A stretch of 12,242 nt of DNA from Limnochordia bacterium. GTDB lineage: Bacteria > Bacillota > Limnochordia > Darwinibacteriales > B1SED10-159. Positions 5,306 through 12,242 of the stretch are shown one piece after another; within the stretch, counting starts at the first letter, position 1; every line of letters begins with the position of its first letter. Below the pieces are notes generated by a model, which worked only from the letters and a program-made list of their open reading frames with translations, was not told the origin of the DNA and ran no database searches. Position numbers and translations under genes: made by a program. The stretch lies in assembly GCA_007132255.1 (NCBI GenBank), contig SLOZ01000016.1:1-12242 (forward strand), written 5' to 3'.

Positions 5306-6748
5306 CTAGAGTTTTAGCGAAATGAACTTCCGCTCCAAGTACTCTTCCAAACCATAGTGGCCGCCTTCGCGTCCAACCCCAGAGGCTTTCATCCCGCCAA
5401 ATGGTGCCTGCGGCGTGGACGGTACGCCGTCATTCACGCCAATGATCCCATAGTCCAAAGCGTCGGTCACCCGGTACACGCGACTGACGTCACGAGTGAA
5501 AACGTAGGCTGCTAAACCATACGGTGTGTCATTGGCCAGAGCAATGGCTTCCGCTTCATCCTTGAACGTCATGATGGGAGCCACAGGGCCAAAGGTCTCT
5601 TCCCGGGCCACCACCATATCGTGTGTCACACCTGTGAGAACGGTGGGCGTTAAGAATAGCCCCTTTTGAGCCGGTGCTTCCTGTCCAGCCACCATTTGGG
5701 CGCCTTTTTCCAGGGCATCAGCAATGTGCTCTTTGGCCTTGTCCAAGCCCTGCTGGTTCACCAAAGGTCCAATATCTGTGTCTTCTTCAATCGGTGCACC
5801 CACCTTGAGATCAGCCACCCGCTTAAGAAACGCTTGCAGAAAAGCATCCTTGATACTCTCCTGGACATAAATACGATTCGTACAGATACAGGTCTGACCA
5901 GCATTACGGAACTTGCAGTTCATGGCTTCCGCAGCGGCCTTCTCCACATCGGCATCTTCAAAGACCAAGAAGGGAGCGTGGCCGCCCAACTCCAGTGAAA
6001 CGCGTTTTACAGTCCTGGCCGCTTTCTCTGCCAGCAGCGTTCCTACATGCGTGGAACCGGTGAATGCCAACTTACGGATGCGGGGATCGGCCAAGAGAAC
6101 GTCGGACACCACCGACGATTGGCTGGTGGGAATGACCTGAAATACCCCGTCCGGCAGACCCGCTTCTTGGAGCAGTTCAGCCATGGCCAATGCCGAAATG
6201 GCTGATTGAGCCGGGGGTTTGATAATAAACGTACAACCGGCCGCCAAAGCAGGAGCAAGCTTGCGCGTAATCATCGCCGCCGGGAAGTTCCATGGTGTGA
6301 TGGCAAACACCGGGCCCACCGGTGCGGCCTCCACGAGGATGCGCTTATCAGAGAAACTACTGGGTATCGTCTCACCATAGATCCGTTTCGCCTCTTCGGC
6401 ATACCACTGCACAAACCCCGTTGCATACTTCACTTCCCCACGCGATTCTTTGATGGGCTTACCAATTTCCGCTGTCATGATCTGAGCCAAGCGCTCACTG
6501 TTGGCCTGAAGCAGTTTAACAAAGGTTTCCATGATAGCACTGCGCTGGTACGCCGTGGTCTGTTTCCAAGTGAGAAACGCGTTGTGGGCAGCATCCGCCG
6601 CTTGGCGAGCCTCAGCTTCGCCGCAATCGGCTACGGCTGCCAACACTTCTCCTGTGGCAGGGTTGATCAGATCATAGGTGCGCTTCGTATCCACGAAAGC
6701 TCCGTTGATAAAGGCCTGTGTTGGGAAGCGCAGTTCGTCTCTGGACAT
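5306..6748 (-). CDS. NAD(P)-dependent aldehyde dehydrogenase, succinate-semialdehyde dehydrogenase (GabD) type
   Basis: Oxidises an aldehyde, probably a semialdehyde, to the free acid; 480 residues, typical of GabD. The ATG at 6748 has AAGGAGGA 7 nt upstream; the earlier in-frame TTG at 6766 overlaps that site. Catalytic parts are complete: Asn154 in TPWNFP, Lys177 in IIKPPA, the cofactor loop GSTHVG at 231-236, general base Glu253 in LELGG, and nucleophile Cys287 in NAGQTCIC. The Cys-x-Cys (287, 289) matches the redox pair described in succinate-semialdehyde dehydrogenases. The C-terminus GVGREGGHYGLEEYLERK also fits that subfamily. One oddity is ELGGHAP where GabD usually has ELGGNAP. It is not the CoA-acylating malonate-semialdehyde dehydrogenase IolA, which has a different active-site context. 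As the last gene of an iol operon, 18 nt after iolG, it may oxidise malonate semialdehyde or another aldehyde from inositol breakdown; substrate is inferred only. Confidence 0.92.
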   Translation of the reverse strand: MSRDELRFPTQAFINGAFVDTKRTYDLINPATGEVLAAVADCGEAEARQAADAAHNAFLTWKQTTAYQRSAIMETFVKLLQANSERLAQIMTAEIGKPIKESRGEVKYATGFVQWYAEEAKRIYGETIPSSFSDKRILVEAAPVGPVFAITPWNFPAAMITRKLAPALAAGCTFIIKPPAQSAISALAMAELLQEAGLPDGVFQVIPTSQSSVVSDVLLADPRIRKLAFTGSTHVGTLLAEKAARTVKRVSLELGGHAPFLVFEDADVEKAAAEAMNCKFRNAGQTCICTNRIYVQESIKDAFLQAFLKRVADLKVGAPIEEDTDIGPLVNQQGLDKAKEHIADALEKGAQMVAGQEAPAQKGLFLTPTVLTGVTHDMVVAREETFGPVAPIMTFKDEAEAIALANDTPYGLAAYVFTRDVSRVYRVTDALDYGIIGVNDGVPSTPQAPFGGMKASGVGREGGHYGLEEYLERKFISLKL

Positions 6749-6766
6749 GCTCGTATCCTCCTTCAA

Positions 6767-7795
6767 TCAGTGGGCAGCCACGTCCGCCAACAAGACCGGT
6801 CGGTTCTCCTTGGCTGATTTCGTAGCCGCCATAGCAATCAACAGCGATTTGAGACCATCTTCACCGCCAACCGGTGGTTCCGAGCGCTGCAGCACCGCTG
6901 ATGCGAAGTCTTCCATCTCCTTGGCAAACGAACCCATGTAGCGCTCTAAGAAGAAGTGCAGCGGTTTATCGCTGGTCACAGTATCTTCTGTGTACACAGA
7001 AACGTTGGTGGGAGTATCGTTTTCGGCGGAAGCACGGCCTTTGGAGCCGAATACCTCAACTCGCTGATCGTAGCCATAGACGGCTTGGCGGCTGTTATCG
7101 ATAACAGCCGTGGCCCCGTTGGCAAACTTGAGGATGGTCACCGCTGTATCAAAATCACCGGCCTCACCAATCTCTGGGTCAATCAAGACATTGGCCGCTG
7201 CATACACCTCCACCACTTCACTCCCCACCATGTAGCGGGCCATGTCAAAGTCATGGATCGCCATGTCCATGAAGATGCCACCGGACACCTTCACATACTC
7301 AATGGGCGGTGGTGCAGGGTCGCGAGACGTGATATTGACAATGTGCACATCACCCAAAGCTCCCTGTTCGACCAGCTGCTGGATCCGCTGGAAGTTGTGA
7401 TCGAACCGCCGATTGAAGCCCAGCTGCAGCAGGACACCTGCATCTTCCACCGCTTTGAGTGCCTGTTTTGTGCGCTCTAACTCAATGGCGATGGGTTTTT
7501 CACAGAAGATATCCTTACCGGCTTTCGCTGCAGCCATCATGTGCTCAGCATGCAGATCCGTGGGCGAGCAGATCACCACAGCGTCAACGGAGCGATCATT
7601 GAAAACATCCTGCGGGTCCGCCACGACATTGTCAACGCCTAGACCCGCTGCCCACTGCCGAGTTTCATGAACCGCCACGTCACAGACCACCACAACTTCA
7701 GCATCGGATACCCGTTGGCACAAATTTTGAATGTGAATCCGACCAATGCGACCCGCTCCAATTACACCAAAACGAACCTTCTCCTGACCTGCCAT
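6767..7795 (-). CDS. iolG: Inositol 2-dehydrogenase (Gfo/Idh/MocA family)
   Basis: First step of inositol catabolism: NAD-dependent oxidation of myo-inositol to 2-keto-myo-inositol (scyllo-inosose), in the cytoplasm. The ATG at 7795 gives 342 residues and has AAGGAGGA upstream; the in-frame ATG at 7813 lies before that site. The Rossmann motif GAGRIG is at 13-18. The Glu-Lys-Pro with the catalytic lysine is at 99-101. GGIFMDMAIHDFDMARY holds Asp177 and His181 with the spacing of the B. subtilis IolG catalytic residues. Unlike the two relatives at 2453-4781, all key residues are canonical, so this is the best candidate for the true inositol dehydrogenase. It sits 26 nt after iolE and 18 nt before the aldehyde dehydrogenase. 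Activity on D-chiro-inositol or other cyclitols is also possible in this family. Confidence 0.92.
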   Translation of the reverse strand: MAGQEKVRFGVIGAGRIGRIHIQNLCQRVSDAEVVVVCDVAVHETRQWAAGLGVDNVVADPQDVFNDRSVDAVVICSPTDLHAEHMMAAAKAGKDIFCEKPIAIELERTKQALKAVEDAGVLLQLGFNRRFDHNFQRIQQLVEQGALGDVHIVNITSRDPAPPPIEYVKVSGGIFMDMAIHDFDMARYMVGSEVVEVYAAANVLIDPEIGEAGDFDTAVTILKFANGATAVIDNSRQAVYGYDQRVEVFGSKGRASAENDTPTNVSVYTEDTVTSDKPLHFFLERYMGSFAKEMEDFASAVLQRSEPPVGGEDGLKSLLIAMAATKSAKENRPVLLADVAAH

Positions 7796-7821
7796 AATTT
7801 TCCTCCTTGTCATAGCGGCTG

Positions 7822-8721
7822 CTAAATGCCAGCCACCTGGCGAATATAGTCTCGAGCCTTCTTAGCATATTCCAGCGGTGGTGCCAAAGCTGGATCCTGT
7901 TCGGCTTCCACAACAATCCAACCTTCGTAGCCAATGTCGCCCAGAGCTGCTGCGATGGGCCCAAAGTCAATCATGCCATCGCCGGGAACCGTGAAGACCC
8001 CTTGCTTAACAGCATCCAAAAAACTCAGCGCTTCCGTTTTGACCCGTTCCACCATGGCTGGACGCAGATCCTTGAAATGGACATGCTTGATGCGGTCACC
8101 GAATCGGCGGATCATCTCCAACGAGGAACCGTTGGCAAACTCAATGTGTCCCGTGTCCAATAATAGACTGACTAACTGGGGATCGGTCCGGTCCATCAGC
8201 TTCACGACGTCATCGAACCACTGAACACCCGTACCCATATGGTGGTGAAACACAATCTTCATGTCCTTCTCGGCAGCCAGCTCACCCAGTTGGTGCAGCC
8301 CGGAAACCAAGCGTTCCCAATCCGTGTCGGTGAACTCGGGCTTATTGGGCCAAACCGCCACATCCTGCTGACCCTGAATGGACTGTCCAGACTCTGACAC
8401 CACGATCACCTTGGCTCCCATTGCGTGCAGGAAGTCTCGGTGCTCCAAAAAACGCATCCGTGTTTCTTCCGCTGCACACGTGGTAAAGAATGAACTGAAC
8501 CAAGCACTGGCGATCTGGAGCTTACGGGGTTTCAAGGCAGCATGCAGTGTCTTGGGATCTCTAGGGTATTTATTACCCACTTCACAGCCGGCGAACCCCG
8601 CAGCTGCCATTTCGTCAATGCACTGCTCGAAGGGAATTTCACCACCCAGTTCCGGGAGATCATCGTTGGTCCAACCGATGGGGGCAATCCCCACCTTTAC
8701 TGTCTGCGGATCTAATGCCAT
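7822..8721 (-). CDS. iolE: Inosose dehydratase (2-keto-myo-inositol dehydratase)
   Basis: Second step of inositol catabolism: removes water from 2-keto-myo-inositol to give the trihydroxycyclohexane-dione used by IolD. The start is set at ATG 8721 because GGAG of a GAGAGGAG site lies 7 nt upstream. This gives 299 residues, close to the roughly 297 of B. subtilis IolE, and no overlap with iolD. A much longer reading frame upstream overlaps iolD and lacks a ribosome binding site. The protein is a xylose-isomerase-like TIM barrel. The opening VKVGIAPIGWTNDDLPELGG is the family signature. Likely metal ligands and catalytic residues lie in FHHHMGT (158-164), LLDTGHIEFA (187-196), HVHFKD (213-218) and the late Glu272 (VVEAEQDP). 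It lies 40 nt after iolD and 26 nt before iolG. Confidence 0.94.
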   Translation of the reverse strand: MALDPQTVKVGIAPIGWTNDDLPELGGEIPFEQCIDEMAAAGFAGCEVGNKYPRDPKTLHAALKPRKLQIASAWFSSFFTTCAAEETRMRFLEHRDFLHAMGAKVIVVSESGQSIQGQQDVAVWPNKPEFTDTDWERLVSGLHQLGELAAEKDMKIVFHHHMGTGVQWFDDVVKLMDRTDPQLVSLLLDTGHIEFANGSSLEMIRRFGDRIKHVHFKDLRPAMVERVKTEALSFLDAVKQGVFTVPGDGMIDFGPIAAALGDIGYEGWIVVEAEQDPALAPPLEYAKKARDYIRQVAGI

Positions 8722-8761
8722 CGCCATTCTCCTCTCATCAACCATTGTGGATTGCACACTC

Positions 8762-10633
8762 TCAACGATGGTATTTCTCAAAATACGCTTGGTCTTCGGC
8801 GTAGGCCTGGACAACCTGGGGATTGTCCGATACCTGCGCGGTCCCTACCCGCCACCAGGAATCGTAGCCATCCGTGTGCGAGCCGGGCATCACCTTGACA
8901 TCAATCAATGTACTGGTCTGGTCACGGCGGCTGTTTAGCAAAGCGTCGCGAAACTCGTCTAACGTATGGGCACGATACGTCTTTGTCCCAAAGGATCCAG
9001 CCATACCCGCAAAATCGATGGGCAGATAACGGCCAGTCAAACGCTGGGTGTCGGCTTCACGACTGCGAAACTCGTTGCCAAAGCCTTCGGGGCTGCCGTG
9101 CCCCCGCTGCAGAGATTGGATGCACTGAAAGCCGCTGTTGTCAAAGACAATGACGTTAATCTTGTATCCTTCTTGCACGCTGGTGAGCAGCTCCGAATGC
9201 ATCATCAGATAGCCGCCATCCCCCACCAAGGCGTAGACCTCCTGCTTGGGTTCAGCCAGTTTCACGCCCAGAGCGGCGGGAATCTCGTAACCCATACAGG
9301 AAAACCCGTATTCCAAATGGTAGCTCTTGCGACCCCGGGTGCGCCAGAGTCGCTGTAGATCACCAGGCAGACTTCCGGAAGCACAGACAATGACATCATC
9401 ATCGGCTAGGAATTCATTGAGAACACCCACCACCGCAGGCTGTGTCAACTCCGTGCTGCTCCCGCTGTTATACAGTCGGTCCACTTCTTGTTCCCATTCC
9501 TCCTGCAGCGAATCCAAGTAGCCCCGTTCCCAGGCGGCAGCATAGCCTGCTTGCTGCAGTTGCTCGTGCAGCTGCAGCAGCGATTCCTTGGCATCACCCA
9601 CAATTTGGAGGGCATCCAATTTCATAGCGTCCATAGTGTTAACGTTGATGCTGACAAAGTCGACATCGGGATTCTGAAACTGCGTCTTGCTGGCGGTGGT
9701 AAAGTCCTGCAGCCTTGTTCCAACGGCCAATATCAGATCAGCTTCTTTAGCTAGCACGTTAGCAGGTCGGGCTCCGGTACCGCCGATTCCACCCATATTC
9801 CAACGGTGATCCCAGGGCAGAATGCCTTTCCCGGCCTGCGTCGTACCCACGGGGATGCCCAGGTTGGCGGCCAAAGCCGCCAACGATTCCCCGGCCTCAG
9901 AATACTGCGTGCCGCCGCCGGAGATGATCAGCGGCTTTTTCTTGCTGCTGATGAGTTCCACAGCTCGATGGATGGCATCCGCTGCCGGCTGCCGCCGATC
10001 TTGGTAATGGACGCGCTTGCGGAAGAAGTCCTCTGGGTAATCGTAGGCTTCTCCCTGCACATCCTGGGGCAGTGCCAACGTAACCGCTCCCGTCTCAGCG
10101 GGATCCGTGAGAACCCGCATGGCATGGACCACCGCCGTCATCAACTGTTCGGGCCGCTGGATGCGATCCCAGTATTTGCTGACAGCTTTGAAAGCATCAT
10201 TGGCAGTAATTCCATGGTTCTGCGGCATTTCCACCTGCTGCAGTACCGGATCCGGCTGGCGATCGGCGAAGGTATCGCCGGGCAACAGCAGCACGGGAAT
10301 GCGGTTCACTGTGGCTGTACCGGCACCCGTCACCATATTGAGGGCTCCGGGACCAATGGAACTGGTACAGGCAAATATCTGCCGCCGGTTCTTCTGCTTA
10401 GCAAAGGCAGTGGCCGCATGGACGATGGCCTGTTCGTTTTTCCCTTGATAAAACGGCAGTGTCAGCCCTCGCATGTTCTCCAGCGCTTCGCCGATTCCCA
10501 GCAGATTGCCGTGACCGAAGATGCCGAATACCCCCTGGACAAACTTGTACTCCTGGCCGTCTACAATCAAATATTGGGCATCCAAGAACTTCAACAGCGC
10601 CTGCGCCATGGTAAGGCGAATAGTTTTCGTCAA
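8762..10633 (-). CDS. iolD: 3D-(3,5/4)-trihydroxycyclohexane-1,2-dione hydrolase, ThDP-dependent
   Basis: Third step of inositol catabolism: opens the ring of the dione from IolE to give 5-deoxy-D-glucuronate. At 623 residues it is full length for IolD. The start is a TTG at 10633, with AGGAGG 8 nt upstream inside the last codons of iolB; the two genes are separated by 2 nt. Three-domain thiamine-diphosphate enzyme: the PYR domain has Glu67 in YQGKNEQAI, the conserved glutamate that activates the cofactor. The middle domain spans about 220-360 and contains LIISGGG and LAVGTRLQDF. The PP domain has the GDG motif at 471-473 and Asn499 for magnesium-diphosphate binding. The LPGDTFADRQPDPVLQQVE stretch (117-135) and HTDGYDSWW (586-594) are, as I recall, well conserved in IolD. 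I see no broken or missing catalytic element. The TTG start inside an otherwise strong site may lower its translation relative to iolB. Confidence 0.95.
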   Translation of the reverse strand: MTKTIRLTMAQALLKFLDAQYLIVDGQEYKFVQGVFGIFGHGNLLGIGEALENMRGLTLPFYQGKNEQAIVHAATAFAKQKNRRQIFACTSSIGPGALNMVTGAGTATVNRIPVLLLPGDTFADRQPDPVLQQVEMPQNHGITANDAFKAVSKYWDRIQRPEQLMTAVVHAMRVLTDPAETGAVTLALPQDVQGEAYDYPEDFFRKRVHYQDRRQPAADAIHRAVELISSKKKPLIISGGGTQYSEAGESLAALAANLGIPVGTTQAGKGILPWDHRWNMGGIGGTGARPANVLAKEADLILAVGTRLQDFTTASKTQFQNPDVDFVSINVNTMDAMKLDALQIVGDAKESLLQLHEQLQQAGYAAAWERGYLDSLQEEWEQEVDRLYNSGSSTELTQPAVVGVLNEFLADDDVIVCASGSLPGDLQRLWRTRGRKSYHLEYGFSCMGYEIPAALGVKLAEPKQEVYALVGDGGYLMMHSELLTSVQEGYKINVIVFDNSGFQCIQSLQRGHGSPEGFGNEFRSREADTQRLTGRYLPIDFAGMAGSFGTKTYRAHTLDEFRDALLNSRRDQTSTLIDVKVMPGSHTDGYDSWWRVGTAQVSDNPQVVQAYAEDQAYFEKYHR

Positions 10634-10635
10634 CG

Positions 10636-11439
10636 TCAGTCCCTCCTATCCGGGAAGATCTCCGCCGCATCGTCCATCACCCAGGTGTGTTCTTCCTCGA
10701 AGACAGGATACGTAGGAGTTACGTAAGGGTCGTTGTCCAAATGGCGAATGGCCCACACGTAGAACATGGCATAACCAGGGGCTGAGCTCTGCGGATGCGA
10801 ATTATCCTCGAGGATCAGTGTGGTCGAGCGGTGCTTGACCTTGAAAACATCATCACCGATCACGCAGGCACCAAAGCCATTCTCTGGCAGGAACCGATAG
10901 TGGTAAATCTCGGGCTGGACATGGTGATGCGGTGGATAACTGGACCATTTACCAGGGAAGTTTATGACCTCACCCAGCACCAACTTGGCGTCGGGGGCAT
11001 TGGTCTTGTCAAAAATGGTCCGCACAATCCGGGTAGATGTTTCCTGCATGGTGCCTTCGCCCCGACGCTCACTGCGAGTATCGTCTTGACTGTAGAACAC
11101 CGGAGTGAAGCTATCTTCGTTCACTGTTCGGATCATGATCACTTCGCTGTCGGTCTCCGCCCTAAGCTCAACGATAACTTCACCAGGGACGTGCAAGCAG
11201 ATCGGGGACTGGTGAAACAGAGATGTCCGCTCCGCCGTCTGCTGCTCGGATCCATAGACCAAAGTGAGTTTGCCTTCTAAGACTAGGAACGCCCGCTCCA
11301 AAGGCAGGGCGCAGCTGTAGGTTTCACCGCTGCGCAGTCGCAGGACCCCAAAGTCCATCATGGTACCTTCGAGGCTGGTGCCGTCTTTGGTGATCGGCGT
11401 GTAACCCCAACCGAAAGGGGGTTGCTGGGAAATATGCAT
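10636..11439 (-). CDS. iolB: 5-deoxy-glucuronate isomerase
   Basis: Fourth step of inositol catabolism: isomerises 5-deoxy-D-glucuronate to 2-deoxy-5-keto-D-gluconate. The ATG at 11439 gives 267 residues, close to the roughly 271 of B. subtilis IolB. AAAGGAG, inside the end of the transketolase gene, lies 9 nt upstream, and the two genes overlap by one base (TGATG). It is a double-cupin (bicupin) protein. The first cupin covers about residues 25-115 and lacks obvious metal histidines. The second carries the signature GKWSSYPPHHH (163-173), Glu177 and His215 before APGY, the expected metal ligands. Sequence around the second cupin is shorter than in B. subtilis, without the insert after the first histidines, so this is a divergent branch. 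Placement between transketolase and iolD supports the assignment. Confidence 0.9.
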   Translation of the reverse strand: MHISQQPPFGWGYTPITKDGTSLEGTMMDFGVLRLRSGETYSCALPLERAFLVLEGKLTLVYGSEQQTAERTSLFHQSPICLHVPGEVIVELRAETDSEVIMIRTVNEDSFTPVFYSQDDTRSERRGEGTMQETSTRIVRTIFDKTNAPDAKLVLGEVINFPGKWSSYPPHHHVQPEIYHYRFLPENGFGACVIGDDVFKVKHRSTTLILEDNSHPQSSAPGYAMFYVWAIRHLDNDPYVTPTYPVFEEEHTWVMDDAAEIFPDRRD

Positions 11440-12242
11440 CAACAGGAACTCCTTTCTTGTTTGCGTTTAACAACTCGTTCAACCGCCGCCGCGATATGAT
11501 CCGCGGTCATGCCAAATGTTTCTTTCAGATACTGCACATCGCCCACCTCACCAAAGCGATCATGCACACCAACTCGCTCCATGGGTACTGGGCAGCCTTC
11601 GGCCAAGACTTCGGCCACAGCTGAGCCCAAGCCGTTATTCACGCTGTGATTCTCTGCCGTGACCACAGCACCGGTCGTTTGGGCACATTGCAGCAATAGG
11701 TCGCGATCCAGCGGTTTCAGACAGAAGATATTCACCACTTGGACATCAATGCCTTGCTCCGCCAAGGTATTGGCAGCCTCTAGGGACTCGGCTACCATCA
11801 GGCCGCTGCAGACGATGGTAGCGTCTTGGCCATGGCGGATCAGCTTGCCGCGGCCGATCTCAAACTCGGTTCCCGGTTCGTAGATCTTGATGGTTTCTTT
11901 ACGGGAGAGGCGAATGTAGACCGGCTTGTCGACATAGGTCAGTTTCGGTAGAAAATTTTCTAACATGGCCTGGTCCACCATCTCCACAATGATCATCTCC
12001 GGTACGGTACGCATGCAGCCCATGTCTTCGAAGGGCATGTGCGTACCCCCATTGAACGCTGAAGTGATCCCAGGATCGGTACCAACAATCTTTACAGGCA
12101 AGCGCGAGTAGGCCACCGAGATGAAAATTTGATCCAAGGCTCGCCGGCCATTGAAGCAGGCAAACGTGTGGGTGAAAGGAATCTTTCCGGCCAGTGCTAG
12201 GCCGGCTCCCACACCGACCATGTTCGCTTCCTGCACACCGAC
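11439..12242 (-). CDS. Transketolase, C-terminal subunit of a split enzyme (start outside window)
   Basis: Part of a thiamine-diphosphate enzyme that moves two-carbon units between sugars. The visible 267 residues correspond to the PYR and C-terminal domains; family members have about 310, so some 45 are cut off. The frame runs to the edge. Visible signatures are the cofactor-activating Glu5 in VGVQEANMVG, the GLALAGKIPF stretch, FACFNGRRALDQI (27-39) and the TH at 67-68. Arg111 and Arg114 lie in YIRLSRKE, and the C-terminal domain starts near 130. Compared with E. coli TktA from memory, the phosphate-binding His of THDSIG is Asp56 here (GTDPGI) and the Asp of EDGPTH is Asn64 (FNGGTH), while the second His (68) is kept. 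The other half should be encoded just upstream. Split transketolases in catabolic operons are known for sulfoquinovose and apiose; one in an iol operon is less usual. It overlaps iolB by one base, so they are co-transcribed. Confidence 0.9.
   Translation of the reverse strand, partial: VGVQEANMVGVGAGLALAGKIPFTHTFACFNGRRALDQIFISVAYSRLPVKIVGTDPGITSAFNGGTHMPFEDMGCMRTVPEMIIVEMVDQAMLENFLPKLTYVDKPVYIRLSRKETIKIYEPGTEFEIGRGKLIRHGQDATIVCSGLMVAESLEAANTLAEQGIDVQVVNIFCLKPLDRDLLLQCAQTTGAVVTAENHSVNNGLGSAVAEVLAEGCPVPMERVGVHDRFGEVGDVQYLKETFGMTADHIAAAVERVVKRKQERSSC

Noticed and set aside
7822..8814. Longer iolE start overlapping iolD by about 50 nt
   Set aside because: No ribosome binding site there; the start at 8721 has a strong one and gives the family's normal length.
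9806..10726. Plus-strand open frame of 306 codons opposite iolD and iolB
   Set aside because: Shadow of the well-supported iolD/iolB frames; low-complexity, family-less translation.
1..12242. tRNA, rRNA, CRISPR array, insertion sequence or phage genes
   Set aside because: No matching structures, repeat-spacer pattern, transposase or integrase signature seen on either strand.

Overview
The window looks like a piece of a bacterial chromosome from a mid-GC (about half G+C) Bacillota-like organism. Every supported gene lies on the minus strand, and most have strong AGGAGG-type ribosome binding sites and tight spacing. Several genes use GTG or TTG starts. The solute-binding protein at the left edge has a Sec-type leader without a lipobox in the visible part, which would fit a Limnochordia-like or similar lineage better than a Bacillus. 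That placement is a weak guess.

Reading in the direction of transcription (right to left), block 1 (12242 to 5306) is a myo-inositol-catabolic operon. It contains the C-terminal half of a split transketolase (cut by the window edge), iolB, iolD, iolE, iolG and an aldehyde dehydrogenase of the succinate-semialdehyde (GabD-like) type. Spacing between genes runs from a 1-nt overlap to 40 nt. IolG oxidises inositol, IolE dehydrates the inosose, IolD opens the ring, and IolB isomerises 5-deoxy-glucuronate to 2-deoxy-5-keto-gluconate. The kinase (IolC), aldolase (IolJ) and CoA-acylating semialdehyde dehydrogenase (IolA) of the classical pathway are not in the window. They may lie upstream or may be replaced.

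Block 2 (4781 to 2453), after a 524-nt gap, holds two different Gfo/Idh/MocA-family oxidoreductases, both with unusual active-site motifs. It ends at a perfect 12-bp hairpin. Block 3 (1993 to the left edge), after a leader of about 400 nt, encodes two CUT1-type sugar ABC permeases followed by the start of a secreted solute-binding protein. No ATPase is present.

The clearest signal not explained by the genes is a shared palindromic block, TTGC(T/A)CTGAGCAA flanked by ACGAAAA and AAT. It occurs once in the gap before block 2 and once in the leader of block 3. An 8-mer (GCAATTAA on the plus strand) recurs three times in these same gaps in one orientation. This suggests that the oxidoreductase pair and the transporter form one regulon under an unidentified repressor or activator. 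A reasonable inference is that the transporter imports a cyclitol, cyclitol glycoside or related sugar, the Gfo/Idh pair converts it, and the iol-type operon degrades the product.
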